Assembly (NCBI GenBank): GCA_021740175.1
Contig: JAIPAH010000006.1
Coordinates: 1-46,464, forward strand
From: Bacteroidales bacterium
GTDB lineage: Bacteria; Bacteroidota; Bacteroidia; Bacteroidales; JAIPAH01
Direction: 5' to 3'
Length of the DNA stretch: 46,464 bases
Made by a program: the position numbers and the translations under genes. Under the pieces are notes generated by a model. It made no database searches. It was not told where the DNA came from and worked only from the letters and a program-made list of their open reading frames with translations. Of the stretch, positions 9,030-18,410 are shown one piece after another (positions within the stretch are counted from its first letter, which is position 1; each line of letters starts with the position of its first letter).

Positions 9030-9815
9030 TTATTCAAATTTCAAATACCCTTTCATAATACCCCTGCTGGACTTTTGGATAAAAGTGAGTATTTCATCTC
9101 GCTCAGGCGTTGCAGGCACTTCAGCCTCGATCACCGACAAAGCTTGCGAATTATTTAATCCTTTGAGATAAATTATGCGGTAAATGTCTTGTATTTGGTT
9201 TATCTGTTCACTGTTGTATCCCCGTCTTCTTAGTCCGATGGAATTGATGCCTACATAAGAGATAGGTTCCCGTGCGGCTTTGGTGAAGGGAGGGATGTCC
9301 TTACGAACCAATGACCCTCCTGAAATCAAGACATGTTTCCCGATATTGGTAAACTGGTGCACCGCTGTAAGCCCACCTATTATGGCCCATTCGTCAATTT
9401 CAACATGTCCTGCCAGGGTTGCTGCATTCGCCAGGATAGCGTTATCTTTTATAACACAATCATGTGCAACATGGGCATAAGCCATTATCAAGGCATTGTT
9501 GCCGACAGTAGTTTTCATATTGGCTTTGGTCCCTTTATTAACTGTGACAAATTCCCGTATGGTTGTGTTATCCCCGATCTCTACTGAAGATTCTTCACCG
9601 TTGTATTTAAGGTCTTGGGGAATTGCCGCTATGACGGCACCGGGGAAGATTTTGCAATTCTTTCCGATAGTGGCTCCTTCCATAATGGTTACATTAGAAC
9701 CTATCCAGGAGCCTTCTCCAATCTCTACATTTTTTTCGATATTCACAAAAGGCTCAATTACCACATTTTTGGCAATTTTGGCCGTTGGGTGTACGTATGC
9801 TAAAGGTTGATTCAT
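9030..9815 (-). CDS. lpxA: Acyl-ACP--UDP-N-acetylglucosamine O-acyltransferase
   Basis: LpxA transfers a 3-hydroxyacyl chain from acyl carrier protein to the 3-OH of UDP-GlcNAc, the first step of lipid A synthesis in the cytoplasm. The 261 residues contain the left-handed beta-helix hexapeptide repeats through about residue 190, the catalytic/structural histidines in YAHVAHDC (His115, His118), and the helical C-terminal domain. LINK: the start lies 9 bases after the lpxC-fabZ stop, so translation is probably coupled. Acyl-chain length specificity cannot be read reliably here. Confidence 0.96.
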   Translation of the reverse strand: MNQPLAYVHPTAKIAKNVVIEPFVNIEKNVEIGEGSWIGSNVTIMEGATIGKNCKIFPGAVIAAIPQDLKYNGEESSVEIGDNTTIREFVTVNKGTKANMKTTVGNNALIMAYAHVAHDCVIKDNAILANAATLAGHVEIDEWAIIGGLTAVHQFTNIGKHVLISGGSLVRKDIPPFTKAAREPISYVGINSIGLRRRGYNSEQINQIQDIYRIIYLKGLNNSQALSVIEAEVPATPERDEILTFIQKSSRGIMKGYLKFE

Positions 9816-9824
9816 ACTATTCGC

Positions 9825-11216
9825 TTATTTTTTAACTATTTGGGCCACTAACTGAGCCTCCATCACTAATTGTTCTCCCACATAAGCTGTTCCTTGCATT
9901 TGACATATCCCTCTGCGGATGGGGGCCATTAATTCCAGTTTAAAGATCAATGTATCCCCGGGTACAACCTTATTCCTGAATCGTGCATTATCTATTTTTA
10001 TAAAATAGGTCACGTAATTTTCAGGGTCAGGAACAGAACTAAGAACCAAAATGCCTCCTGCTTGTGCCATTGCTTCTATTTGCAAAACGGCAGGGAAGAT
10101 GGGCTCTTTAGGGAAATGTCCTGCAAAGAAAGGCTCATCCATGGTAGCGTTTTTGACACCTACTACATGGTTGTCGCTCATCTCAGTAATTTTGTCCACC
10201 AGCAAAAATGGCGAGCGATGAGGCAGCATACGGCGGATTTCTATAATATCAAATATGGGTTCTTTGTTCGGGTCGTATGTAGGTATTTTTTGCTTTTCTT
10301 CAGTATCTTTAATATGTTTTTTGATTTGTCCGGCAAACTTCACGTTATAATGATGACCGGGCTTCGTCGTGATGATCTTGGCTTTTATGGGGCGTCCGAC
10401 AAGGTATAAATCTCCGAGCACGTCCAGTAATTTGTGGCGTGCAGGTTCATTTTCATACTTTAGGTCGATATTATTCAGAATGCCTCGCTCTTTGACTTCT
10501 ACCCGCGGTTTTTTGAAAAAAGTGGACAGCCGGTCAAGCTCTTCCTGGCTGATAAGCTTATCAACAAAAACGATAGCGTTATCAAGGTCGCCGCCCCTGA
10601 TAAGACCGTTTTTGATAAGGGTTTCTAATTCGTGAAGAAAAACGAAGGTTTTGGCGGAAGAAAACTCTTCCTTAAACTCTGCTATATCTTTCATGTGAGC
10701 ATACTGCGGGCGGAGAACACTGGAGTTATAATCAATCATGGCCGACACCTCGAAATGATCACTCGGTATGGCAATCATCTCGATATTATTGTCTTCATCT
10801 TTAAGGACGATATTCTCTTTGAGCTCGAAGTAATTTTTCTCTTCGTTTTGATCCACTAACCCTGCTTCCATTAACTTATCAACGAAAGGTTTTGAGCTTC
10901 CGTCAAAGATGGGTGCTTCATAACCATCGATTTCAATAAGGACATTGTCTATTTCCAGCCCGGCAAGAGCTGCCATACAGTGCTCAATAGTGTTCACGTT
11001 CCTGCCGTTTTTGGCGATGGTAGTCCCGCGTGAAGTATCCACCACCAGTTCGGGGCTTGCTTCTATTACAGGTTCGGAATCAACATCCATTCTTTTGAAA
11101 AGAATGCCATGATTCTCCGGGGCTTGCTTAAAGGTCATGGTGACATCCAGCCCGCTATGCAATCCCCGTCCCGTAAGGCTTACAGGATTCTTTATTGTTT
11201 TTTGCTTTTTGCTCAT
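9825..11216 (-). CDS. lpxC: LpxC-FabZ fusion: UDP-3-O-acyl-GlcNAc deacetylase + 3-hydroxyacyl-ACP dehydratase
   Basis: A 463-residue bifunctional protein. Residues 1 to about 305 are LpxC, the zinc-dependent deacetylase that commits flux to lipid A: TGRGLHSG near the start, Glu78-His79 in IEHC, His261 and Asp265 in RHKLLDVLGDL, and His288. Residues about 320-463 are FabZ: MLPHRSPFLLVD, catalytic His367 in FFAGHFP and Glu381 in LQIEAMAQAGG. FabZ dehydrates 3-hydroxyacyl-ACP, the same substrate pool LpxA and LpxD draw on, so the fusion joins competing uses of one precursor. The fusion is characteristic of Bacteroidota and relatives. A consensus promoter lies just upstream (11225-11255). Confidence 0.97.
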   Translation of the reverse strand: MSKKQKTIKNPVSLTGRGLHSGLDVTMTFKQAPENHGILFKRMDVDSEPVIEASPELVVDTSRGTTIAKNGRNVNTIEHCMAALAGLEIDNVLIEIDGYEAPIFDGSSKPFVDKLMEAGLVDQNEEKNYFELKENIVLKDEDNNIEMIAIPSDHFEVSAMIDYNSSVLRPQYAHMKDIAEFKEEFSSAKTFVFLHELETLIKNGLIRGGDLDNAIVFVDKLISQEELDRLSTFFKKPRVEVKERGILNNIDLKYENEPARHKLLDVLGDLYLVGRPIKAKIITTKPGHHYNVKFAGQIKKHIKDTEEKQKIPTYDPNKEPIFDIIEIRRMLPHRSPFLLVDKITEMSDNHVVGVKNATMDEPFFAGHFPKEPIFPAVLQIEAMAQAGGILVLSSVPDPENYVTYFIKIDNARFRNKVVPGDTLIFKLELMAPIRRGICQMQGTAYVGEQLVMEAQLVAQIVKK

Positions 11217-11224
11217 AAACCTTG

Positions 11225-11255
11225 CAAAATTAAGTATTCTATGAACTTCTGCAAA
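11225..11255 (-). promoter_or_regulatory. Promoter of lpxC-fabZ inside the lpx block
   Basis: On the minus strand TTTG (11255-11252), exactly 19 bases, then TAATTTTG (11232-11225) is an exact match to the Bacteroidota promoter in both boxes and spacing. It fills the 43-bp gap between lpxD and lpxC-fabZ. Only 8 bases separate the -7 box from the ATG, so the transcript would have almost no leader. Confidence 0.7.
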
Positions 11256-11259
11256 TGAA

Positions 11260-12306
11260 TTACTTGTTTTCTTGCCGGTCTTTAAGCTTTTTCTCCAGCG
11301 ATTCTATTCGTTTTACGATTTTTGGTAGATTACGGAAATAGGTGAAAGCACGTTTGAAAGCAGAGATATCATAAGCCGGCGAACCAAGGACGGTAGCTCC
11401 TTTTTCTCTGATATGACCGGAGATTCCCGATTGAGCACCGATTTTTACTTCATCGGCGATTTCGAGATGACCCGCTACTCCAACTTGTCCGCCGAGCATG
11501 CAGTTTCTGCCTATGGTCGAACTTCCGGATATTCCGGTTTGTGCTGCTATTACCGTGTTTTCTCCTATGTAAACATTATGAGCTACCTGGATGAGGTTGT
11601 CCAGTTTGACACCTTTGCGGATTACCGTGGAACCCATGGTGGCCCTGTCAATAGTACAATTCGTGCCTATCTCTACATTATCTTCAATGATTACATTTCC
11701 GATTTGGGGGATTTTTTTGTAATCCTGCATCTGCTGAGGGGCAAAGCCAAAGCCGTCGCTGCCGATAACCGTGCCGGCATGTATGGTGCAGTTTTGACCA
11801 ATATTACAATCGTGATAAATCTTCACCCCGATGTAAAGCTTAGAGCTCCGGCCGATAGAAGTATCCCGCCCGATAAAAGTGTAAGGATAAAGCTGTGCAT
11901 TATCTCCTATGCTAGCACCTTCTTCGATAACAACATAATCCCCTATGTAAACACCTTTGCCTATATGGGCCTTTGATGAGACAATCGCTGTATCCGCGAT
12001 ACCTGCCTGAGGCTCTCGTTTTTTGTTGTATGTCTCCAACAATTTGGCAAAAGCCGAATAAGCATCCGGTGTGCGGATTAATGTGGAATTAATTTTCTTA
12101 TCGCCGTTTAAGTGGACATCATCATTGATTATAACTATGGAAGCTTCGGTTGAGTATAAATAAGGGGTATATTTCGGATTTGCCAGAAAACTTAACGTGC
12201 CGGGACGCCCATTTTCAATCTTGGACACATCATGGACGGCAACATCCGGTCTACCTTCAATTGTTCCCTCTATTAAGTCTGCTATTTCCTGTGCTGTGAA
12301 TTCCAT
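11260..12306 (-). CDS. lpxD: UDP-3-O-(3-hydroxyacyl)glucosamine N-acyltransferase
   Basis: LpxD adds the N-linked 3-hydroxyacyl chain after LpxC deacetylation. The 348-residue length is normal. Residues 1-95 form the uridine-binding N-terminal domain; hexapeptide repeats span about 100-310; the catalytic His is His243 in [12 protein letters not shown]; a charged helical tail ([15 protein letters not shown]) ends the protein. It lies 94 bp downstream of the HD gene and 43 bp upstream of lpxC-fabZ. With lpxA and lpxC it provides the first three lipid A enzymes in one block. Confidence 0.96.
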   Translation of the reverse strand: MEFTAQEIADLIEGTIEGRPDVAVHDVSKIENGRPGTLSFLANPKYTPYLYSTEASIVIINDDVHLNGDKKINSTLIRTPDAYSAFAKLLETYNKKREPQAGIADTAIVSSKAHIGKGVYIGDYVVIEEGASIGDNAQLYPYTFIGRDTSIGRSSKLYIGVKIYHDCNIGQNCTIHAGTVIGSDGFGFAPQQMQDYKKIPQIGNVIIEDNVEIGTNCTIDRATMGSTVIRKGVKLDNLIQVAHNVYIGENTVIAAQTGISGSSTIGRNCMLGGQVGVAGHLEIADEVKIGAQSGISGHIREKGATVLGSPAYDISAFKRAFTYFRNLPKIVKRIESLEKKLKDRQENK

Positions 12307-12400
12307 TTTTTCAATTTTTCTAAAAAATCGCAGTAAATATATTCAAATTTTATGAAACCGGTTATTCGTCATTGCATTGTTAAACCTAAATATTCAACAG

Positions 12401-13639
12401 TTAATCTGATAATTTTTTCGGATAACATAAAAAATATTTGGACTCTATCCCTGAAAACATGTTTTCCCCGAATTGCCCGGAAGCTTCCATTAAATCTACT
12501 ACTGAGTTGTCTTTGTATTTTATTTTTATTTTTTCCCTTAATGAATCGTAAGTGTAGTTGTGGGTTTTATGAGTAAACACAAAATATCCTGCTTCCTCTT
12601 CATTCAGGTTATAATGTTTCATTGCTTGTTTTTTTAAATCATAAACATAGTTTCTGTCAAATGGTTGATTCATCATTTCAGTTTTCGGGAGCTTCCTGTT
12701 GATCAAATTTTTACTTAATCTTGCCAGGATAGGGTCACTGTCATCACACCATATTTTGATGGATGATAAGATATCGTAGTCATCCATTTTGGCGAAATCG
12801 TCTATTAATGATGAATGGCTGTTTAAACCTTCTTTTATGAATTGATTCTCGGCAATACGTTTGAACCAGGGAGAGGCTTTTAACTTATGACCGCTCATTG
12901 CCAGATCTTTGGCCCGGCGGAGGATTTTCATCAGAAGGTACTCGGCAGCCAGTACGGTTTTGTGCATATATACCTGCCAGTACATTAGCCGGCGGGCGAC
13001 AAGAAACTTCTCGACTGAATATATTCCTTTAGCCTCTACCACCAGCTCATCGTTATGAATATCCATCATTTTGATGATGCGGTCACTGCTGATAACACCT
13101 TCGGATACGCCTGAGAAAAAGCTGTCGCGCTTCAGATAATCCAGGCGATCTACATCCAGCTGACTTGCAACTAGCTGGTGAAGAAATTTTTTGGGGTAAT
13201 TGTTTTCAAAAATGTTTCGGGCGAGGGTAAGTTTTTGATCCAACTCCTCATTCAAAGCTCTGATAAACCACCTCGAAATCTCTTCATGATCCGTATCTGT
13301 AATTAGTGTATGTTCCAGGGCATGCGAAAAAGGACCGTGGCCGATGTCGTGAAGAAGTATGGCGGCCAGTGCGCCCTCCTTTTCTTCTTCTGTGATTTCA
13401 TGTCCCTTAAGCCGTAAGACATCCACGGCTTGCTGCATAAGATGCATGGCACCGATTGCATGCTGAAAACGAGTATGTAGCGCGCCCGGATAGACAAGAT
13501 GGGTCAGACCAAGTTGTTGAATACGTCGCAGCCGTTGAAAGTAGGGATGCTCTACGAGTTCAAACAGAAACTCTGATGGTATCGAGACAAATCCGTAAAC
13601 CGGATCATTAAGTATTTTTCTTTTTTTAAAACTGCTCAA
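12401..13639 (-). CDS. HD-domain phosphohydrolase (dNTPase-like)
   Basis: A 412-residue HD-superfamily protein of the dGTPase/SAMHD1 type. The metal-site residues are visible: His60 in HTRFQHAIG, His97-Asp98 in LLHDIGHGPFSHALEH, and Asp162 in SQLDVDRLDYLKRD. Members hydrolyse dNTPs or related nucleotides, but the substrate of this Bacteroidota branch is not known to me. The gene starts at TTG (MSSFKKRKILNDPVYGF); the conserved INDPVYG-like opening supports this start, as no ATG is close. It heads the lpx block, an arrangement I recall in other Bacteroidota genomes. Confidence 0.88.
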   Translation of the reverse strand: MSSFKKRKILNDPVYGFVSIPSEFLFELVEHPYFQRLRRIQQLGLTHLVYPGALHTRFQHAIGAMHLMQQAVDVLRLKGHEITEEEKEGALAAILLHDIGHGPFSHALEHTLITDTDHEEISRWFIRALNEELDQKLTLARNIFENNYPKKFLHQLVASQLDVDRLDYLKRDSFFSGVSEGVISSDRIIKMMDIHNDELVVEAKGIYSVEKFLVARRLMYWQVYMHKTVLAAEYLLMKILRRAKDLAMSGHKLKASPWFKRIAENQFIKEGLNSHSSLIDDFAKMDDYDILSSIKIWCDDSDPILARLSKNLINRKLPKTEMMNQPFDRNYVYDLKKQAMKHYNLNEEEAGYFVFTHKTHNYTYDSLREKIKIKYKDNSVVDLMEASGQFGENMFSGIESKYFLCYPKKLSD

Positions 13640-14076
13640 AACAACTTGTTTGTCGATTATATCCCCTTTCTGATAAACCCGGAACCAATTACCAAAAGGG
13701 TAGCTGATCCTCTTGCTATACGGCTTTTGTTATCCCTGCATGAAAAACGCAAAGGGGATAAACCTTTTTCCGGTGCAAAATTAATCATTCGCAGGAAATT
13801 TTGGCTTTGTTTTTGCAAAGAAGCATCATTGATTAAACACTTGTTAATGTGTTTTTTATTGAAGAGACAAAGAAAAGTAGACTTTGAAAGAACCGGTTAG
13901 CTTATCCATTTGTTATTACATTGAACATAAGGGTAAAAAATTAGAGAGCTTAAGTTTTAAGGGTTCTTCAATAATAAAATGGATATTTTGACCTTATCCT
14001 ATATGGAGATTATCATAACTTGCTAAAAATACTCCTGAATGTTAATTTTATAAATTGTTGTTTAAAGAAAAAAAGT
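13640..14076. other. Divergent intergenic region, HD gene / porX
   Basis: This 437-bp stretch carries no convincing gene. A minus-strand -7-like box TAATTTTG lies at 13783-13776, about 137 bases before the HD gene start, without a good -33 partner. AAACAC (13835-13840) and GTGTTT (13849-13854) form a small AT-rich hairpin followed by T residues on the plus strand, possibly a weak terminator for spurious transcription. I found no exact TAnnTTTG box for porX; the AT-rich segment at 14040-14075 is the likely leader. Confidence 0.5.
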
Positions 14077-15633
14077 ATGAAGAAAGTACAAATATTGTGG
14101 GCTGATGATGAGATAGACCTGTTGAAACCCCACATCATGTTTCTTGAGAAAAAAGGATTTGATGTGATTACGACCAATAATGGCAATGAAGCCATAGAGA
14201 AATTGGGAGAACAAAGTTTTGATATCCTGTTTCTTGATGAAAATATGCCGGGGATGTCGGGGATAGAAACCCTCTCCGAGGTAAAAAACTTACAACCCAA
14301 CCTGCCGGTGGTGATGGTTACTAAAAGTGAAGAAGAAACGATTATGGAGGATGCCATCGGGAGTAACATTTCCGATTACCTCATAAAACCTGTAAATCCC
14401 AATCAGCTCTTGCTGAGTGTTAAAAAGAATCTCGATAAGAAAAAGATCCGTAGTGAGAAAACCACGCAAGCCTACCAAAAGGAGTTTACTAAAATAGGGA
14501 TGGACATTGGAAGTCATCTCGATAGCCAGGAATGGAAAGATATTTATAAGCGGTTGGTTTATTGGGAGCTCGAGCTTGACCAGTTAGATGATGAGGGGAT
14601 TACAGAAATATTGCAATCGCAAAAAGATGAAGCCAACCAGGTATTTTCAAAATATGTGGAGAATAATTATAAATCATGGATAAACGGGGAAGCCGAAGAT
14701 CGACCGGTTCAATCCCACACATTACTTAAAGATAAGCTTTTCCCGGTACTTAAAGAGAGCGAGAAGCCGGTCTTCTTCATCCTCATAGATAATCTGCGAT
14801 TTGATCAATGGAAATACTTGCAATCGGTCTTTGAAGAAAATTACAGGGTGGAGAAGGAGGAGATGTATTACAGTATTTTGCCTTCGGTGACCCAGTATGC
14901 AAGGAACGCCCTGTTTTCGGGTTTGTTGCCTTCAGAGATTCAAAAACGTTTCCCCGATTATTGGGTTGGTGAAAATGAAGAGGGAACAAAAAATCAATAT
15001 GAAGAACAGTTATTAGGGGAGCATATTAAACGCCACGGATTGAATGTAAAATATTCCTACAACAAAGTGCTTAACATGAATGTAGGGAAAAGGCTGGCTG
15101 ACAATATACCAAAGCTTTTAAACAATGACTTGAATGTGATCGTGTATAATTTTATTGATATGCTTTCTCATGCACGCACCGAAATGGAAGTGATTAAAGA
15201 GCTGGCTGAGGATGAATCGGCTTATCGCTCGCTTACGCTTTCATGGTTCGAGCATTCGCCTTTGAAAGACATTATCGAGGCCTTGGCCGAAGAAGATGTT
15301 AAGGTAATCGTGACTACTGATCATGGCTCGGTGCGTGTGCATAATCCGGTAAAAATTGTCGGTGACAGGCAGACCAATACCAATTTAAGGTATAAAGTCG
15401 GAAAGAGTTTGAGCTTTAATAAAAAAGAAGTATATGCGGTGCATGAACCCCGCTCAATATATTTGCCCAGGACGAACGTCAGTTCATCGTATGCTTTTTG
15501 CCGGAAGAATGACTTCTTTGCGTACCCCAACAATTTTAATTATTTTGCCAATTATTATACTAATACGTTTCAGCATGGCGGTATTTCTATGGAGGAACTT
15601 ATGATACCATACATAACTTTACGACAAAAATAA
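14077..15633 (+). CDS. porX: PorX-type response regulator with PglZ domain
   Basis: PorX is the response regulator that, with the histidine kinase PorY, controls type IX secretion in Bacteroidota. Residues 1-120 are a receiver domain (acidic pair Asp10-Asp11, phospho-acceptor Asp54 in LFLDENMPG, Thr82, Lys104). After a helical linker, residues about 220-518 are a PglZ alkaline-phosphatase-superfamily domain with candidate metal/active-site residues Asp238, Thr272, Asp361, His365, Asp415-His416 and His500; the family is reported to cleave cyclic oligonucleotides. The 518-residue length matches PorX. The ATG at 14077 is chosen over an upstream TTG because MKKVQILWADDE is the normal receiver start. 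tsaE follows after 4 bp. Confidence 0.93.
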   Translation: MKKVQILWADDEIDLLKPHIMFLEKKGFDVITTNNGNEAIEKLGEQSFDILFLDENMPGMSGIETLSEVKNLQPNLPVVMVTKSEEETIMEDAIGSNISDYLIKPVNPNQLLLSVKKNLDKKKIRSEKTTQAYQKEFTKIGMDIGSHLDSQEWKDIYKRLVYWELELDQLDDEGITEILQSQKDEANQVFSKYVENNYKSWINGEAEDRPVQSHTLLKDKLFPVLKESEKPVFFILIDNLRFDQWKYLQSVFEENYRVEKEEMYYSILPSVTQYARNALFSGLLPSEIQKRFPDYWVGENEEGTKNQYEEQLLGEHIKRHGLNVKYSYNKVLNMNVGKRLADNIPKLLNNDLNVIVYNFIDMLSHARTEMEVIKELAEDESAYRSLTLSWFEHSPLKDIIEALAEEDVKVIVTTDHGSVRVHNPVKIVGDRQTNTNLRYKVGKSLSFNKKEVYAVHEPRSIYLPRTNVSSSYAFCRKNDFFAYPNNFNYFANYYTNTFQHGGISMEELMIPYITLRQK

Positions 15634-15637
15634 GGGA

Positions 15638-16057
15638 ATGAATGTTACGGTGAAATCGTTAGAAGAGCTGCCGGGGGCTGTAGAACAACTTATCAGTACT
15701 TTCCCGGATGAGCGGGTTTTTGTCTTTTACGGCGAATTGGGTGCCGGGAAAACAACCTTTATCAAAGAAATCTGCAGACAAATGGATGTGATAGACATGG
15801 TTAGCAGTCCTACTTTTGCCCTGATCAACGAATATTTGAATCCGAAAGGCCATACGGTTTATCATTTCGATTTTTATCGAATCAAAGGGCCGGAAGAAGC
15901 GCTCGACATAGGTTTTGAAGAATATATTTACAGCGGTAATTACTGCTTGATAGAATGGCCTGAAAAAGTTCAGGGGCTATTGCCTGAGAACTATGTGAGC
16001 GTAAGAATCCAGGAAGATGATAAAGGAAACCGGAAAATAATGGCCGAGGAATATTAA
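15638..16057 (+). CDS. tsaE: tRNA t6A37 biosynthesis ATPase TsaE
   Basis: TsaE is the small ATPase that works with TsaB and TsaD to make N6-threonylcarbamoyl-adenosine at tRNA position 37. The Walker A motif GELGAGKTTF is at about residues 31-40, followed by MVSSPTFALINEY and HFDFYRI, then CLIEWPEK, all family landmarks. The 139-residue length is normal. It starts 4 bases after porX, with GGGA directly before the ATG, and ald starts 22 bases after it, so the three are likely cotranscribed. mtaB at the far end of the window further modifies the same t6A base. Confidence 0.95.
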   Translation: MNVTVKSLEELPGAVEQLISTFPDERVFVFYGELGAGKTTFIKEICRQMDVIDMVSSPTFALINEYLNPKGHTVYHFDFYRIKGPEEALDIGFEEYIYSGNYCLIEWPEKVQGLLPENYVSVRIQEDDKGNRKIMAEEY

Positions 16058-16079
16058 AAAATCACTAATTTCGAAGGTT

Positions 16080-17306
16080 ATGACGCCTAAGAGCAAAGAG
16101 ATGATTCAATATACCTCTGAGCATGGTTTCATGCCTCAGGAGGAGATGCTGGAAAGCCAAAAAGGAGGAATTCAACTCAATATCGGTATCCCTAAAGACC
16201 GCGCCAATGGTGAGAGAAGAGTGGTTTTGATACCTGAATCTGTGGAGCTGCTTGTAAGAAACGGGCACCGAGTGATGGTGGAACATAACGCCGGACTGGG
16301 CGCTTTTTATACTGACCATGAATACAGTGAGGCCGGTGCCGAGATAAAATATGACCCCCGCGAAATTTATAAGGCCGATATCATCCTGAAAGTGGCGGCA
16401 CCTAATGATGAAGAGCTAGAGTATATAGACAGCCGAAAGGTTTTAATGTCCTCCCTGCACTGGAAAGACCATAATAGCGTTTTCTACCGCTCTTTGTTAG
16501 CCAAAAAGTTGACCGCTTTTGCCTTTGAAAAGATCCGGGATAAAAACGGGGTTTATCCGGTCATTCGCTCTATGAGTGAGATAGCCGGAAATACCAGTAT
16601 ATTGCTTGCGGCCGAATATCTCAGTTCGACCAAGTATGGTCGCGGAAGCATATTTGGCGGTTTTTCAGGCATTGCTCCAACCGACGTTGTGGTAATTGGC
16701 GCCGGAACGGTAGGGGAGTTCGCTACGCGCTCTGCCCTTGGAATGGGTGCCCACGTGAAAGTCTTTGATAATGATGTAGGGCGACTGCGACGTATCCAGG
16801 AAACGCAGAATCAACGGATTTATACTTCGATCATACAGCCCAAACGCCTGGCAGAGACTATCAAAACTGCGGATGTGGTTATCGGGGCCTTGAGGCCGGT
16901 GGAAGGGATGACACCGGTGGTCGTGTCCGAGGAAATGGTGCAAAACATGAAAAAAGGGGCAATCATCATTGATGTGAGTATTGATCATGGTGGTTGCTTC
17001 GAGACTTCCGAGCCGACCACTCACGAAAGACCTGTCTTTCAAAAATATAATGTCACACACTATTGTGTCCCCAATATGCCTTCCAGGGCTCCCAGGACAG
17101 CTTCGGTATCGTTGAGTAATTTCTTTGCTCCCATACTTCTCTCCATAAGTGAAAACGGGGGCGTGGATGAAGTATTGAAAAAAGATTATGGCTTTCGCAA
17201 AGGGGCTTACCTTTATAAAGGAATCTTGACAGATAAAAACATCGCCAAACGGTTTCAGCTTTCTTTCCAGGATATTGACTTACTCATTGCAGCATTTCAT
17301 AAATAA
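16080..17306 (+). CDS. ald: Alanine dehydrogenase
   Basis: The protein interconverts L-alanine and pyruvate plus ammonia with NAD. The 408 residues comprise an N-terminal AlaDH/PNT catalytic domain (INIGIPKDRANGERRVVLIPESV; VLMSSLHWKD; RSMSEIAGNTSILLAAEYL) and a Rossmann domain with VVVIGAGTVGEFATRSALGMGA at about 203. It is about 35 residues longer at the N-terminus than typical Ald, a form common in Bacteroidota; an internal Met could be the true start. The block tsaE-ald follows porX here, and alanine-derived pyruvate would feed the ppdK step elsewhere in the window. Confidence 0.9.
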   Translation: MTPKSKEMIQYTSEHGFMPQEEMLESQKGGIQLNIGIPKDRANGERRVVLIPESVELLVRNGHRVMVEHNAGLGAFYTDHEYSEAGAEIKYDPREIYKADIILKVAAPNDEELEYIDSRKVLMSSLHWKDHNSVFYRSLLAKKLTAFAFEKIRDKNGVYPVIRSMSEIAGNTSILLAAEYLSSTKYGRGSIFGGFSGIAPTDVVVIGAGTVGEFATRSALGMGAHVKVFDNDVGRLRRIQETQNQRIYTSIIQPKRLAETIKTADVVIGALRPVEGMTPVVVSEEMVQNMKKGAIIIDVSIDHGGCFETSEPTTHERPVFQKYNVTHYCVPNMPSRAPRTASVSLSNFFAPILLSISENGGVDEVLKKDYGFRKGAYLYKGILTDKNIAKRFQLSFQDIDLLIAAFHK

Positions 17307-17312
17307 AGGTTT

Positions 17313-18410
17313 ATGAGTTTGGAAAAAATAGAAGCTCGGAATTATGAAATCAAAGTTGGAGAAATTTTCCGCGATTTGAAAACTTACCTTCAATCCTTTC
17401 CTTATTCCCGCTATATTGTTTTTATGGATGAAAATACAAAAAGGAACTGCTTCCCGGTTTTCCATAGCGAGATGAAAGATATGGATATTGAGTTTGATCC
17501 TGTGGTAATTCAAAGCGGGGAAAACAACAAAAATCTGAAAACTTGTGAACACCTTTGGGGAGAGCTAACAGCACTAAAGGCTGACCGCAAATCACTGGTG
17601 ATTAATTTGTCGGGCGGGGTGTTAGCCGATATGGGCGGTTTTGTTGCAGCAACTTATAAGAGAGGCCTGGATTTTATGAATCTTCCCACCACCTTGTTAT
17701 CGATGGTGGATGCCTCGGTAGGAGGTAAGCTGGGCATTGATTTCGAAGGGTTTAAAAATCATATTGGATTATTTCAAAATCCCCAAAGGGTTTATATTTA
17801 CCCGACTTTCCTCGAGACTCTTCCCTATCGGGAATTGCTTTCGGGCTTTGCTGAGATGTTGAAACATGGTCTAATTGCCGATTATGAATATTTCCTGCGG
17901 ATGAAAGACGCTGGTCAACCTGAAGAAATTGGAGAAGAGCAATGGAAAGATTTGATATCAAGCTCGGTGGAGATAAAAAAGAGAATTGTGGAAACCGATC
18001 CGCTGGAGCGAAGTGTCAGGAAGATTCTGAATTTCGGACATACGGCTGGCCATGCAATTGAATCATGGTCTTTTACCTCCGATTTTTCCCTGCGGCATGG
18101 GGAAGCGATTGCCATGGGAATGATTGTTGAATTGCATCTCAGCGTGATGAAAACAGGGTTGGAAGCATCCAGGGCAGAACAAATTACAGATTATTTGATG
18201 GAGATTTTTCCCTATTATTCTTTATTGCGTGAAGCCGATCCTCACAAGTTGATTAGCTATATGCAGCAGGATAAAAAGAACCGAAACCGTACAATGCTTT
18301 TTACTTTGCTTGAAAAGCCGGGGAAGGCTCTCTATGATATTGAAGTGGAAGAAAAGGAAGTGCTCGAAGCCATCAATTATTATTTAAATCTTAGAAAAAC
18401 AAATGATTGA
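17313..18410 (+). CDS. aroB: 3-dehydroquinate synthase
   Basis: AroB converts DAHP to 3-dehydroquinate, the second step of the shikimate pathway, using NAD and Zn. The 365-residue protein has NLSGGVLADMGGFVAATYKRG (about 98) with NAD contacts, LPTTLLSMVDASVGGKLGID (about 127), and zinc ligands in ELLSGFAEMLKHG (Glu), NFGHTAGHAIE (His) and LRHGEAIAMGM (His). It starts 6 bases after ald and overlaps aroA by 8 bp, giving an aroBA pair that makes chorismate precursors. Confidence 0.95.
   Translation: MSLEKIEARNYEIKVGEIFRDLKTYLQSFPYSRYIVFMDENTKRNCFPVFHSEMKDMDIEFDPVVIQSGENNKNLKTCEHLWGELTALKADRKSLVINLSGGVLADMGGFVAATYKRGLDFMNLPTTLLSMVDASVGGKLGIDFEGFKNHIGLFQNPQRVYIYPTFLETLPYRELLSGFAEMLKHGLIADYEYFLRMKDAGQPEEIGEEQWKDLISSSVEIKKRIVETDPLERSVRKILNFGHTAGHAIESWSFTSDFSLRHGEAIAMGMIVELHLSVMKTGLEASRAEQITDYLMEIFPYYSLLREADPHKLISYMQQDKKNRNRTMLFTLLEKPGKALYDIEVEEKEVLEAINYYLNLRKTND

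Noticed and set aside
11413-11976. 187-codon plus-strand open frame
   Set aside because: It is antisense to lpxD and shows no recognisable domain.
13646-13900. 84-codon frame in the HD/porX gap
   Set aside because: No start signal, no family resemblance and basic, low-complexity composition; it crosses a small hairpin.
14020-14076. Longer porX start at TTG 14020
   Set aside because: The 19 extra codons are AT-rich and unlike the receiver N-terminus; ATG at 14077 gives the standard start.
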